Of a stretch of 64,000 nt of DNA, positions 1 to 9,357 are shown one piece after another. The notes beneath the pieces were generated by a model. That model was not told where the DNA came from and made no database searches. It worked only from the letters and a program-made list of their open reading frames with translations. Origin of the DNA: Bog-756 sp963812885 (GTDB taxonomy: Bacteria > Actinomycetota > Acidimicrobiia > Acidimicrobiales > RAAP-2); assembly GCA_963812885.1 (NCBI GenBank), contig CAWEWZ010000006.1, positions 62,001 to 126,000 of the forward strand. The letters are read 5' to 3'. Made by a program: the position numbers and the translations under genes. Positions within the stretch are counted from its first letter, which is position 1, and every line of letters begins with the position of its first letter.

Positions 1-1
1 A

Positions 2-157
2 CCGAGTGGCGACGGCACCGATGTCACCGAGTCGTTCCAGCTGGCCGACACCATCGGGCTCCGGCTCTACTGGGCGCTGCTCGGTTGGGCCCGGGGACGA
101 ACCAACCGCAACGGCATGCGCACCACGCTCGAGCGCATCAAGGCTGAGGTCGAATAG
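2..157 (+). CDS. SRPBCC-family (polyketide cyclase-like) protein, C-terminal fragment
   Basis: Only the last 51 codons are inside the window; the reading frame enters from the left edge and stops with TAG at 155-157. The fragment has a Thr-Glu-Ser-Phe strand, a Leu/Tyr/Trp-rich segment with a GRTNRNGM motif, and a terminal helix of the TLERIK type. This is the usual ending of actinobacterial SRPBCC/START-like proteins, whose last long helix closes a hydrophobic ligand pocket. The ligand cannot be told from this piece. It is convergent with the adenylate kinase gene. Confidence 0.5.
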   Translation, partial: PSGDGTDVTESFQLADTIGLRLYWALLGWARGRTNRNGMRTTLERIKAEVE

Positions 158-191
158 AGGGCTCAGGACATTCGGTCGAATAAGAGGGCGG

Positions 192-839
192 TCAGGACGC
201 CGGGGCGGGAAGACCGAACCGCTCCCGGATGGCCGCCTGCACCTCTTCCACCGGCTTGGTGGCATCCACGGTGGCCACGAATTCCTTCCGCTCGAAAATC
301 TCGATGAGCGGCCGGGTCTCCTCCTCGTAGGCCGCCAACCGGGTGGCCAGTGCCTCGGGGTTGTCATCCTCCCGGGCCACCAGCTTCCCGTGGCAGACGT
401 CGCAGGTTTCCGGGTGTCGTGGTCGCTGGCCGATGAGGTTGTAGTCGAGCCCGCACTGGGAGCACAGCCGCCGGGCCAGGACCCGGTGCATGACCTCCTC
501 GGTGGGCAGGTGCAGATTGATGACCCCGTCGATGTCGTAGCTCTCGAGGAAGAACTCGGCTTGGCGGGCGTTCCGGGGGAACCCGTCGATGATGAACCCG
601 AAGTTCCAGTCGTGGGCGGCCAGGCGCTCCCGCACCACCGCCTCGACCAGATCGTCGCCCACCAGCTCGCCGACGGCCATGATCCGCTTGACCTGGGCGC
701 CGAGTTTGGTGTGGTGCTGGACGTTCCACCGGAAGATGTCGCCGACGCTCACGTGCTCGAGGTCGAGATCCTCGGCGAGGAGCTTGGCCTGGGTGCCCTT
801 GCCGCTTCCCTGGATACCCATGATGATGAACTTCCTCAT
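192..839 (-). CDS. adk: Adenylate kinase, long-LID zinc-type
   Basis: Interconverts ATP + AMP and 2 ADP in the cytoplasm. The 215-residue protein starts with the P-loop GIQGSGKGT (residues 8-16), has the DGFPRN motif at 85-90 and a full-length LID. Four cysteines, C126/C129 and C146/C149, form the zinc-binding site of Gram-positive-type enzymes. I chose the ATG at 839 because the conserved beta-1 strand follows at once. An upstream ATG at 884 overlaps the ppk2 stop as ATGA and would add 15 residues; translational coupling from there is possible. Unusually it sits next to a polyphosphate kinase rather than in the ribosomal secY-map cluster, so it may be a second adenylate kinase. Together with PPK2 it would regenerate nucleotides from polyphosphate. 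Confidence 0.92.
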   Translation of the reverse strand: MRKFIIMGIQGSGKGTQAKLLAEDLDLEHVSVGDIFRWNVQHHTKLGAQVKRIMAVGELVGDDLVEAVVRERLAAHDWNFGFIIDGFPRNARQAEFFLESYDIDGVINLHLPTEEVMHRVLARRLCSQCGLDYNLIGQRPRHPETCDVCHGKLVAREDDNPEALATRLAAYEEETRPLIEIFERKEFVATVDATKPVEEVQAAIRERFGLPAPAS

Positions 840-880
840 GCCGGGTAACCTGGTCCCGCCGATCCACCGGATCCTGTCGG

Positions 881-1744
881 TCATCGCACCACGTACCGGT
901 TGGGCACCCACGTCTGGCTGTCGATCGGTGGACGCTCGTAGGAGCGGTTCTGCCGCGGGGGCAGTTCGATCTGTTCGTGGGGGACGGCGTCGTAGGGCAC
1001 GATGTCGAGGAGGTGGCTGATGATGTTGAGCCGGGCCGTCTTCTTGTCGTCGGCGTCGACCACATACCACGGCGCCTCCTTGATGTCGGTGAACGCGAAC
1101 ATCTCGTCCTTGGCCTCGGCGTAGTCGACCCACCGGGCTCTGGCCTCGAGGTCCATCGGGCTCAGCTTCCAACGCTTCCCCGGGTTGTTGATCCGTTCGG
1201 TGAACCGGCGCTCCTGCTCCTCGTCGCTCAGCGACAGCCAGTACTTGACCAGGATGATCCCCGAACGGACGAGGGCCCGCTCGAGCTGCGGACAGGTGCG
1301 GAAGAACTCGGCGTGCTCCTCGGGTGTGCAGAACTCCATCACCTTTTCGACCCCGGCCCGGTTGTACCAGCTGCGGTCGAACAGGACGATCTCGCCGGCG
1401 GCCGGGAGATGGGCGATGTAGCGCTGGAAGTACCACTGCGACCGCTCCCGGTCGGTGGGGGTGCCGAGGGCGACGACCCGGCAGTACCGGGCGTTGAGTC
1501 GCTCCATGATCCGCTTGATGGTGCCGCCCTTGCCCGCGGTGTCCCGACCCTCGAACAGGACCACCACCCGGAGGCCCTCATGGAGGATCCACTCCTGCAT
1601 GCGGACCAGTTCCGTCTGGAGCCGGAGCAGCTCCTTCTCGTAGGCGGACTTGGAGATGACCTTCGGTTGGTCGCCGGTCGGCGACCGAGTGTCGCCGTCC
1701 AGCACCGTGGCGTCGGGGACCTGCTCGGGGACGTCCTTGCTCAT
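881..1744 (-). CDS. ppk2: Polyphosphate kinase 2 (PPK2 family)
   Basis: Transfers phosphate between polyphosphate and nucleoside diphosphates or monophosphates in the cytoplasm. The 287-residue product has the PPK2 Walker A motif GRDTAGKGG (66-74), the Walker B-like FDRSWYNRAG (122-131), and the LID region with conserved RRFTERINNPGKRWK. Its length is typical of single-domain class I PPK2. The start is the ATG at 1744; no clear Shine-Dalgarno precedes it, and an in-frame GTG 24 bases upstream is possible. Its TGA overlaps a potential ATG of the downstream adk frame, so the two are probably co-transcribed. Whether it prefers ADP, GDP or AMP cannot be read from sequence alone. Confidence 0.92.
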   Translation of the reverse strand: MSKDVPEQVPDATVLDGDTRSPTGDQPKVISKSAYEKELLRLQTELVRMQEWILHEGLRVVVLFEGRDTAGKGGTIKRIMERLNARYCRVVALGTPTDRERSQWYFQRYIAHLPAAGEIVLFDRSWYNRAGVEKVMEFCTPEEHAEFFRTCPQLERALVRSGIILVKYWLSLSDEEQERRFTERINNPGKRWKLSPMDLEARARWVDYAEAKDEMFAFTDIKEAPWYVVDADDKKTARLNIISHLLDIVPYDAVPHEQIELPPRQNRSYERPPIDSQTWVPNRYVVR

Positions 1745-1823
1745 CAGGCGCACGAGCGTAGTGGACACCGCCACGCAGCCGATCTTCTCGGAATCGATCC
1801 GCGACGGTGTTCCGGTGCCCACA

Positions 1824-1848
1824 GGCCGCCGCCCGGTGGGCGGCGGCC
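1824..1848. repeat. Perfect GC-rich hairpin between divergent genes
   Basis: Inverted repeat with 11-bp arms GGCCGCCGCCC / GGGCGGCGGCC around a GGT loop. It lies between the divergent ppk2 and NTF2-like genes, about 90 bases before the latter. No T-run follows, and the divergent context argues against a terminator. It could be a transcript 5' stem or an operator. A TAnnnT-type -10 candidate (TACTGA) lies just downstream near 1863-1868. Confidence 0.5.
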
Positions 1849-1937
1849 GGTTCGATCCGCCATACTGAAGCGTCGACCGGGGCGGTGCCGGCCCGGCTGT
1901 CGACGATCCCCGTCCACCGGAGTCAGGAGGAGTCGCA

Positions 1938-2432
1938 GTGAGCACCGAAGCCGACGGGACGGCCGCAACCGAGGTGGGCACGGGAGCTGACGCGCCGACC
2001 GACCTCAACCCGAAGGCCGGGGCCAACCGGGAGACGGTGCAGGCCTTCTGGTCCGCCCTCTACGAGCGGGACTGGGACGCCATCGGCCGGTTCTTCGCGG
2101 CTGACAGCGAGTACACCGACGTGCCCTCACCGGACGACGACGTGGCCCACGGGCCCGATCAGATCGTGGCCCGGCTCCGGCTCGGGCTCGAGCGGATCTC
2201 GGGCTACGAACACGCGCTGCGTCTCATGGTGGCCGAAGGCGACGTCGTGGTCACCGAGCACTCGGAGACCTGGCACTGGCACACCGGTGAACAGGTCACC
2301 CTCCCGTTCGTCTCGGTCCACGAGCTGCGTGACGGGGCCATCGTCCGGTGGTGGGACTACTGGGATCTCCAGACCCTGATGGGGGCGGCCCCGGCCTGGT
2401 GGATCGAGCACATCATGCAGGGGTACACCTGA
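1938..2432 (+). CDS. NTF2-like / limonene-epoxide-hydrolase-fold protein
   Basis: A 164-residue protein with about 30 variable N-terminal residues followed by an NTF2-like cone fold: helix with AFWSALYERDWDAI, FFAADSEYTDV, then strands ending in GAIVRWWDYWDLQTL. This matches the SnoaL/limonene-1,2-epoxide hydrolase superfamily. The acidic residue in the WDYWD strand is where catalytic Asp residues of the hydrolases usually lie, but the substrate is unknown. The GTG start is fixed by a strong AGGAGG at 1925-1930, seven bases upstream. It is monocistronic and convergent with the small membrane-protein gene that follows. Confidence 0.72.
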   Translation: MSTEADGTAATEVGTGADAPTDLNPKAGANRETVQAFWSALYERDWDAIGRFFAADSEYTDVPSPDDDVAHGPDQIVARLRLGLERISGYEHALRLMVAEGDVVVTEHSETWHWHTGEQVTLPFVSVHELRDGAIVRWWDYWDLQTLMGAAPAWWIEHIMQGYT

Positions 2433-2438
2433 GTCGGG

Positions 2439-2576
2439 TCAGCTCTCGAAGCCGTACATCCCTTCGGCGTACCGGTTGACCTTCTCCTCGGGGAGACGGA
2501 TCCGAATGGCCAGGGCGTAGATGATCAGGCTCCAGACGGCCACCACCACCGGGTCCCAGTAGAAGGGGATGTTCAT
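2439..2576 (-). CDS. Small single-pass protein of 45 residues
   Basis: A short reading frame beginning MNIPFYWDP, then a hydrophobic stretch (VVVAVWSLIIYALAI, about residues 10-24) and a charged tail with KVNRYAEGMYGFES. This is consistent with one membrane segment. It lies 99 bases downstream of the dimethylglycine dehydrogenase-like gene on the same strand and is convergent with the NTF2-like gene. I do not recognise a named family. The amino-acid composition looks coding rather than random. Confidence 0.5.
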   Translation of the reverse strand: MNIPFYWDPVVVAVWSLIIYALAIRIRLPEEKVNRYAEGMYGFES

Positions 2577-2675
2577 GCGGACGGCGGGCCGCCGGCAGGC
2601 CGACCCGGTCGCACTGGGTCCGGCGGCAGGGCGGAGGTAGTGGACCCGCCCGGCCACGGTAAAGGACGGTCGGGG

Positions 2676-5158
2676 TCAGGCCAGGATCCGGCGGCGGGCC
2701 GGATCGTAGAACGGTGCGGCCGACAGCGTCGCTGCCCGCGGGCCTCCGGGCGTGGCCACCTCGAACCGACCGGAGCCCAGCCACTCGGCGGTCACTCCGC
2801 CCTTGTGCTCGACCATGGCCAGGCCGACCGCCCCGCCCAGGGTGTGGCCGTAGGCCGCGGCCCGTACGTAGCCGATCCACGCTCCGTCGGCCAGGACGGG
2901 CTCGTTGCCGAAAAGCATCGTGGCGGGGTCACTGACCAGGACGCTCACCAGCAACGAGTCGTACGGGGCTCGGGCCTTGCACTCCAGCAGCGCCTGGCGG
3001 CCGATGAACCCGCCGGGCTTGTCGAAGGCCACCGCGAACCCGAGCCCGGCCTCGAGCGGGTTGTCGGTGTTGTCGATGTCCACGCCCAGATCGCGGTAGC
3101 CCTTCTCCAGCCGGAGACTGGTCATGGCCGACAGACCGACCGGCCGCACGCCGAGGTCGGCACCGGCCTCGATCAGCGAGTCGTAGGCTCCGGCGGCGTA
3201 CTCGGCCGGGATGTGCAGCTCGTATCCGAGCTCGCCCACGTAGGTGATGCGCAGGGTCAGCGCCCTGGCATAGCCCACGTCGATGGTCTGGGCGGTGAGG
3301 TAGGGGAACGCCTGGTTGGACAGATCGGCCGACGACAACCGGGACAGGAGCTCGCGGGACTTCGGGCCCTGCACCGACAGCAGGACGGTCCCCGAGGTGA
3401 CGTCGGTCACGACGCAGTGCTCACCCGGGGCGGTGGCCCGGCGGATCATCGGTTCCACCCGGCGCTGGATGACGTCCGAGGCCACCACGAGGAACCGTTC
3501 CTCGTCGAGTCGGGTGACGGTGAGATCGGCGGCGATGCCGCCGCCCGGTGTGAGCCACTGGGTGTAGACGACCCGGCCGGGCTCCCGGGCGACGTGATTG
3601 GCCGAGAGCCGCGACAGGACGGCGGCCGCGTCCGGCCCCTGCACGTGGAACTTGGCCATCAGGGTCATGTCGAAGATCCCGACGTCCTCCCGCACCGTCC
3701 GGTGTTCCTCGGCCACCAGGGGGAACGAAGCCGGCCACCCGAACCCGGGAACGGTCGGCCGCGGTCGGCCCGGCTCCTCGAACCACTCGACGAACTCCCA
3801 TCCGACCGAGGCGTTGAAGTGCGCGCCCCGGGCCACCAACCGGTCGTGCAGCACACTCGGCGGACGTTCCGGGCCGTGGTCGGCCGCCACGAGGGATAGA
3901 CGGCGTCACCGAACAGCACGCCCAGCTGCTCGGCGGTCCGCTCCTGGCGGAACTTCCGGGTCGACTCGTGGGGTGCCGTGCGGTCGATGGCGTACCCGGT
4001 GACATCGACCGGGGGCTCCCCGTCGGCGATCCAGTGGGCCATCACCTGGCCGACCCCGCCCCCGAGCAGGATGCCCAGCGAGTTGAGACCGGCGGCCACG
4101 TAGAGGTTGTCCAACTCCGGAGCCGGACCGAGCAGGGGATGGACGTCGGACGTGAACGACTCGGGACCGCAGAAGAACGTCTTGATGCCGGTGTCCGAGA
4201 GCGACGGTACCCGCTGCATGGCCACGTCGAGGAACGGGGCCAGCCGGTCGATGTCGGGCGGTAGCTCCCCGAAGGAGAAGTCCCGGGGCACGCCGTCGAG
4301 GGCCCACGCCGCGGCCTCGGGCTCGAACAATCCGACCAACAGGCCGTCCCCTTCGGGCCGGAAATAGCCGTAGCCATCGGGGTCCTCGATGACCGGGAGG
4401 TCGCGGTGCACCCCGGGCATGGGCTCGGTGATCAGGTAGTAGTGCTCGGCCGCCTGCAGGGGAACGTCCACGCCGGCGAGGGCTCCGAACTGGCGCGACC
4501 ACATCCCGGCGCAGATCACCACGAACTCGCACTCGATGGTCCCCTGCCCGGTGACCACCCCGGCCACCCGCTTCCCCCGGGTGGCCACCCCGGTGGCGGG
4601 CACGCCCTCGATGATGACGGCACCGTTGGCTCGGGCCCCGCGGGCCAGCGACATGGCCACCCCGACCGGGTCGGCCCGGCCTTCGTCGGCCACGTAGAAC
4701 CCCCCGACCAGGTCGTCGGTCCGCAGTAGCGGCCACATGCGGCCGATCTCGGACGGGGAGAGCTCATGATCCTCGACCCCGAAACCATTGACGAACATGG
4801 CCTCCCGACGGAGGGCTTCCATCCGGTGTTCGTTGGTGGCCACCGAGATGTGGCCGATGGGCCGGAAACCGGTGGAGAGCCCGGTCTCCTCCTCCAGCCG
4901 GGCGTAGAGGTCCCGCGAGTAGCGACTCATGAACAACGCCGTCTCGTCGACCATGCCGGCCGACGTGATGAGCCCGGCGGCGTGCCAGGTGGTGCCCGAG
5001 GTCAGCCGGTCCCGTTCGAGCAGGACGACGTCGGTCCATCCCAGTCGGGTGAGGTGGTACGCGATGCTCGACCCGATGACGCCGCCACCGACGATGACCA
5101 CCCGGGCCCGGTCGGGGAGCACGGGAGAGCCCGTGGCCTTCGGTTCAGCCGGCGTCAC
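2676..5158 (-). CDS. Dimethylglycine/sarcosine dehydrogenase-like flavoprotein (frameshifted)
   Basis: Repaired length about 827 residues, as in the dimethylglycine/sarcosine dehydrogenase family. The N-terminal FAD_oxidoreductase domain has VVIVGGGVIGSS and TSGTTWHAAG, the motif whose His carries covalent FAD in family members. A middle FAO_M domain follows, then two GCV_T domains that in relatives bind tetrahydrofolate and accept the methylene group. It oxidatively N-demethylates a secondary or tertiary amine. The frame breaks near 3893: one missing C in a CCC run separates the two halves. Its GTG start overlaps the stop of the metallo-hydrolase (GTGA), so it is the third gene of an operon with mscR. 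The exact amine substrate is inferred from the neighbouring Rieske gene. Confidence 0.85.
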
Positions 5159-5776
5159 GAATGGTCGCGCAGCCAGTCGGGAAGATGGGGGGCCTCGGCC
5201 CCGATGGTGGTCTCCTCGCCGTGCCCGGTCAGGACCCGGGTGGACCCGTCCAGCACCAGCAGCCGGTCCCGGATCGAGTCGATGATGGTGGGGAAGTCCG
5301 AGAAGCTCCGCCCGGTGGCCCCTGGGCCCCCCTTGAACAGGGTGTCTCCCGAGAACAGGACCCGGCCGCCGGCGTCGTGCAGGCAGCACCCACCGGGGCT
5401 GTGCCCCGGGGTGTGCACGACGTCGAGGTGGGTGGCCTCCGGCAGACAGGGTCATGCCGTCGTCCAGCATCCGATCGGGCGGCCGCCCGGGATACACGTC
5501 GTGCCACAGCATCAGGTCGTCCGGGTGCAGCCAGATCGGGGCACCGAGCGCGTCGGCCAGGGCTCCGGCCGCGTTGATGTGGTCGTTGTGCCCGTGGGTG
5601 GCGACGATGGCCACCGTCGAGCGGCTCCCCACCGCGGCGGCGATCGGGCGGTGGTCGTGGGCGGCATCGATCACCAGCACCTGGTGGTCGTCACCGACGA
5701 TCCAGATGTTGTTCTCGACCTCGAAGTCCTCGCCGTCGAGCGAGAAGATGCCCCGCGTCGTCACCCGGTCGATCAT
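5155..5776 (-). CDS. Metallo-beta-lactamase-fold hydrolase, probable S-formylmycothiol hydrolase (frameshifted)
   Basis: About 206 residues after repair. The zinc-site signature THGHNDH is in the N-terminal half, and HTPGHSPGG, SGDTLF and a C-terminal GHGEET follow in the second half: a glyoxalase II-type site. Its ATG overlaps the mscR stop (ATGA) and its TGA overlaps the next start (GTGA), so three genes are translationally coupled. In mycobacteria and corynebacteria an MBL hydrolase sits beside the mycothiol-dependent formaldehyde dehydrogenase, where it is thought to hydrolyse the formyl-mycothiol thioester; the same role is inferred here. One base too many near 5445 splits the frame. Confidence 0.82.
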
Positions 5777-6862
5777 CGGATCACGACGACCGACCGCAGC
5801 ACCTCGCCCCGTTCCATCCGGTGGAAGGCCTCCTCGACGTCCTCGAGCCCGATCGACTCGGAGACGAAGCGGTCCAGATCGAGGCGTCCCTGCAGGTAGA
5901 GGTCGACCAGCACGGGGAAGTCACGGGAGGGCAGGCAGTCGCCGTACCAGCTGGGCCGGAGCCGGCCCCCGCGCCCGAAGAACTCGATCATGGGGAGGTC
6001 GATGCGCATGTCCGGGGTGGGCACCCCGACCTGCACCAGCGTGCCGGCCAGGTCCCGGGCGTAGAAGGCCTGCTCCATGACGGTGGGGTTGCCCACCGCC
6101 TCGATGCAGACGTCGGCTCCGTTCCCCGCCGGTCAGTGACCTGATCGCCTCGACCACATCCCCACTCGAGGCGTCGACCACGTCGGTGGCCCCGAATTGG
6201 CGGGCCAGCTCGAGCTTTCGGGGATCGAGGTCGACGGCGATGATCTTCGAGGCACCGGCCAGCCGGGCCCCGGCGACGGCCGCGCAGCCCACACCGCCGC
6301 ACCCGAAGACGGCCACCGAGTCCCCGGGGCCGACCTCCCCGGTCAGCATGGCCGAACCCAGCCCGGCCATGACGCCGCACCCGAGGAGGCCCACCGCCTC
6401 GGGCCGGGCGGCCGGGTCCACCTTGGTGCACTGGCCCGCAGCCACCAGTGTCTTCTCGGCGAAGGCGCCGATGCCCAGTGCCGCCGACAGCGGCGTGCCG
6501 TCGGCCAGGGTCATCTTCTGGGTCGCATTGTGGGTGGCGAAGCAGTACCACGGCCGTCCCCGCCGGCACGACCGGCACTCGCCGCAGACGGCCCGCCAAT
6601 TGAGCACCACGAAGTCACCGGGCTGCACCGAGGTGACATCGGGTCCCACCGCCTCGACCAGGCCGGCGGCTTCGTGGCCGAGGAGGAAGGGGAACTCGTC
6701 GTTGATCCCGCCCTCCCGGTAGTGGAGGTCGGTGTGGCACACGCCGCAGGCCTGCACCCGCACCACGGCTTCACCGGCACCGGGGTCGGGGACGACGACG
6801 GTGGTCAACGAGACCGGCTCCCCCTTGGCCAGCGCTACGACACCACGGACCTCACTTGCCAT
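5773..6862 (-). CDS. mscR: S-(hydroxymethyl)mycothiol dehydrogenase (frameshifted)
   Basis: Zinc-dependent medium-chain dehydrogenase that oxidises the formaldehyde-mycothiol adduct with NAD+. After repair it is 362 residues. It shows CGVCHTDLHY and GHEAAG (catalytic zinc), the four-Cys structural zinc lobe CGECRSCRRGRPWYC, the TQKM segment typical of mycothiol/glutathione formaldehyde dehydrogenases, and the Rossmann motif GCGGVGCAA. AAGGAG lies just upstream of the ATG. It leads the operon mscR-MBL hydrolase-demethylating dehydrogenase. An extra G in a GGGG run near 6123 shifts the frame after SLTGG; the rest continues as NGADVCIEAVGN. Confidence 0.9.
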
Positions 6863-6896
6863 CGTTCACTCCTTGTCGTGTTCCACGCCGGGACGC

Positions 6897-6944
6897 TGGA
6901 CGCCGCCCGGTGCGAATCATAGGATTGACTGTATGGTCATTCAA
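6897..6944. promoter_or_regulatory. Overlapping divergent promoters for mscR operon and Rieske gene
   Basis: Leftward: TTGAAT (6944-6939) and TATGAT (6921-6916) with a 17-bp spacer, a near-consensus promoter for mscR. Rightward: TGGACG (6897-6902) and TAGGAT (6920-6925), also 17 bp apart. The latter would start transcription at about the ATG at 6933, giving a leaderless Rieske mRNA. The degenerate operator at 6928-6941 overlaps both. Assignments are from visual matching only. Confidence 0.5.
6928..6941. promoter_or_regulatory. Degenerate copy of the island operator
   Basis: ACTGTATGGTCATT matches the ACTGAATGTTCAGT palindrome found at 20167 and 21677 in 11 of 14 positions. It covers the Rieske start codon and the leftward -35 region. 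It is weaker than the four other copies and may be chance, but its position between two genes of the same pathway supports it. Confidence 0.4.
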
Positions 6945-8126
6945 CCCGTCGGGGACCCGGCTCCGATCGAACCGGACGCCCTCCAGGCATCGCTGCGGCC
7001 GTTCGGCCGGAGTCGCATGCTGCCACGTGCCGCCTATGTCGATCCCGCCGTCTTCGCCTGGGAACAGCGCCATTTCCTGGATGGAGGCTGGATGTGCGTG
7101 GGCCACAGCGAGGGCGTGGCCGAGCCCGGCGACCAGCGGGCCGAATCACTGGGCACGGCCGGCGTGCTCCTGACCCGCGCCCAGGACGGGGTGCTGCGGG
7201 GCTTCGCCAACGTCTGCAGCCACCGGGGCCACGAACTGCTCCCCTGCGGGGTGTCCGCCCGCCACGGCCGGGTGATCTGCCCCTATCACTCGTGGTCGTA
7301 CACCCTGGAGGGCGAGGTGTGGACGGCGCCGGGGTTCAAGGAGCTCGAAGGTTTCGAGCCGTCGGAGTTCGGGCTCACCGAACTGCCCGTCACCGAATGG
7401 CACGGCCTGGTCTTCGTCGACGGATCGGGTCGGGCGCCGTCGCTCGACGAGTCGCTGGCCACCCTCGACGAGGTGGTCGCCCCCTACGAACCGGAGCGGC
7501 TGCGGGTGGCCGGCAGCCACGAGTACGTGGTCGCCGCCAACTGGAAGATCCTCACCGAGAACTACCACGAGTGCTACCACTGCCCGATGATCCACCCCGA
7601 GCTGTGCGAGGTCAGCCCGCCCAAGAGCGGGGACAACTACCACTCGGAGGGGGCATGGGTGGGCGGGACCATGGACCTCCGTGACGGCATGGAGACCATG
7701 TCGCTCGACGGTACCAGTGGTGGCGTCATGCTCCGGGGGCTCGATGCGGCCGCCCGGCGCACCGTCATCTACGTGAACATCTTCCCCAACATCCTGGTGA
7801 GCCTCCATCCCGACTACGTGATGACCCACCGCCTCACACCGCTGGCCGCCGATTCGACCCGCATCGAATGCACCTGGGCCTTCGCCCCCGAAGCCGTCGA
7901 GCAGGCCGGCTTCGATCCCTCCTACGCCATGAACTTCTGGGACATCACCAACCAGCAGGACTGGAACGCCTGTGCCTCGGTGCAACGTGGTCTGTCCTCG
8001 GTCCATGCCCGACCGGGCCCGCTGGCCGGTGAGGAAGACGCCGTCTACCAATTCGTGACCATGGTGGCGCGCGGCTACCTGGGTCAGCCGGTCCGCAACA
8101 CGGGATCGGCGGTGCCCACCAGCTGA
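6933..8126 (+). CDS. Rieske [2Fe-2S] oxygenase alpha subunit, betaine-demethylase type
   Basis: 397 residues. The Rieske cluster ligands are C95-x-H97 (CSHRGH) and C116-x2-H119 (CPYHSW). The mononuclear iron site follows with N210 and His212/His216 in NYHECYHC. This spacing and the ENYHECYHCPMIHPEL block match the GbcA-like family, which hydroxylates an N-methyl group of glycine betaine or related compounds and releases formaldehyde. No reductase subunit is seen nearby. It is divergent from the mscR operon, which would consume the formaldehyde. A TAGGAT element seven bases before the ATG suggests a leaderless transcript. The substrate (betaine, stachydrine, carnitine-like) is inference. Confidence 0.85.
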   Translation: MVIQPVGDPAPIEPDALQASLRPFGRSRMLPRAAYVDPAVFAWEQRHFLDGGWMCVGHSEGVAEPGDQRAESLGTAGVLLTRAQDGVLRGFANVCSHRGHELLPCGVSARHGRVICPYHSWSYTLEGEVWTAPGFKELEGFEPSEFGLTELPVTEWHGLVFVDGSGRAPSLDESLATLDEVVAPYEPERLRVAGSHEYVVAANWKILTENYHECYHCPMIHPELCEVSPPKSGDNYHSEGAWVGGTMDLRDGMETMSLDGTSGGVMLRGLDAAARRTVIYVNIFPNILVSLHPDYVMTHRLTPLAADSTRIECTWAFAPEAVEQAGFDPSYAMNFWDITNQQDWNACASVQRGLSSVHARPGPLAGEEDAVYQFVTMVARGYLGQPVRNTGSAVPTS

Positions 8127-8131
8127 CCACG

Positions 8132-8151
8132 GCCGGTCCGGCAGGACCGGC
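8132..8151. terminator. Bidirectional hairpin between convergent genes
   Basis: Perfect 8-bp arms GCCGGTCC / GGACCGGC with loop GGCA, lying between the convergent Rieske and acyl-CoA dehydrogenase stops. There is no T-run, as is common in high-GC actinomycetes. Confidence 0.55.
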
Positions 8152-8168
8152 GGGCCAGACGAACGAGT

Positions 8169-9335
8169 TCAGACGAAGGAGTGGGGTCCCCGCTTGACCA
8201 TCTGATCGGCGATGATCGCCCGCTGCACCTCACTGGTGCCCTCCCAGATCCGCTCGACCCGGAGCTCGCGGAAGAACCGTTCGGCCACGTTCTCCCGCAT
8301 GTAGCCCCGCCCGCCGAAGATCTGGACGCAGCGGTCGGCGACCCGGTTGGCCATCTCCGACGAGTAGAGCTTGGCCATCGAGCACTGGGTGTGCTGCACC
8401 TTGAGATCGACGCCGGCATCGACGCCCCTGGCCGTCTCGTAGACGAGCGACCGTGCCGCGAAGAGCTCGGTCAGGCTGTCGGCCAGCATGGCCTGGACCG
8501 CGCCGAGGTCGGAGATCGGATGGCCGTTGACGATCCGTTCCCCGGCGAACTCGGTGGTGTCGTCGATGAGGCGCGCCGCGGCGCCCAGGCATCGGGAGGC
8601 CACCATCATCCGTTCGTAACGGAACCACTCGTAGGCGAAGCCCATGCCGTCACCCTCCCGGCCGACCATCTGGGTGGCGGGCACCCGCACCGACTCGAAG
8701 GAGACGATGGGGTGGTGGTGGCTGATGGTGTGGGTGTAGGCCGGGGTGCGCACCACCCTCACCCCCTCGGTGGGCAGGTCGACGATGAACATGGCGTGCT
8801 CACCGGCATGGTCCCCTTCGGTGAGCTTGGCCTGGAAGAAGGCGTACGCACTGTGGTTGTAGGAGGTCACGTGCCACTTGACCCCGTCGAGGACGTAGTC
8901 AGAACCGTCCCGGCGGGCGGTGGCCACGATGGCGTCGACATCGGAGCCCGCCCCCTCCTCGGTGATGGCGTAGCACTCCTCCTTCTCGGCGCGGATGCCC
9001 GGGATGACGTACTTCTCGATCTGCTCGCCGGTGGCCACCGGTGGGAACCACGAAGGCGGGGTGCCGAGGATCCACCCGAGGGCGTTGGTGGCCCGCCCCC
9101 CCTGCTCCTGGACCAGCACCTGCTGGAGCATCGAGTAGCCCCCGCCCCCCAGCTCGGCGGGCATGTTGGTGGCGTGGAGCCCGAGCTCGAGGGCGCGGGC
9201 CTGCATCTTCGAACCCACCTCGTCGGGTAGCTCGCCGCCGTTGGCCTCGGCCGCCTCCTCGTAGGGGATGAGCTCGTCCACCAACGACTTGGCCCGGGCC
9301 TGGATCTCGAGATCCTCGGGCGTCAGGTTGTACAT
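8169..9335 (-). CDS. Acyl-CoA dehydrogenase
   Basis: 388 residues, standard for the family. The N-terminal helical domain is followed by the FAD-contact segment YAITEEGAGSD, the beta domain with WHVTS, and a C-terminal bundle with QIFGGRGYMREN. The catalytic Glu is in RIWEGTSEVQR. It oxidises an acyl-CoA to the trans-2-enoyl-CoA with transfer to ETF; no etf genes lie in the window. A strong GGAGGAGG precedes the ATG. The start lies 20 bases downstream of operator copy A, so it is probably controlled with the island. Acyl chain preference is not predictable here. Confidence 0.9.
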   Translation of the reverse strand: MYNLTPEDLEIQARAKSLVDELIPYEEAAEANGGELPDEVGSKMQARALELGLHATNMPAELGGGGYSMLQQVLVQEQGGRATNALGWILGTPPSWFPPVATGEQIEKYVIPGIRAEKEECYAITEEGAGSDVDAIVATARRDGSDYVLDGVKWHVTSYNHSAYAFFQAKLTEGDHAGEHAMFIVDLPTEGVRVVRTPAYTHTISHHHPIVSFESVRVPATQMVGREGDGMGFAYEWFRYERMMVASRCLGAAARLIDDTTEFAGERIVNGHPISDLGAVQAMLADSLTELFAARSLVYETARGVDAGVDLKVQHTQCSMAKLYSSEMANRVADRCVQIFGGRGYMRENVAERFFRELRVERIWEGTSEVQRAIIADQMVKRGPHSFV

Positions 9336-9357
9336 GGGGGAGCCTCCTCCGGCCTTG

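Noticed and set aside
840..884. Upstream adk start at 884
   Set aside because: It overlaps the ppk2 stop neatly, but the extra 15 residues are not family-like; kept only as an alternative.
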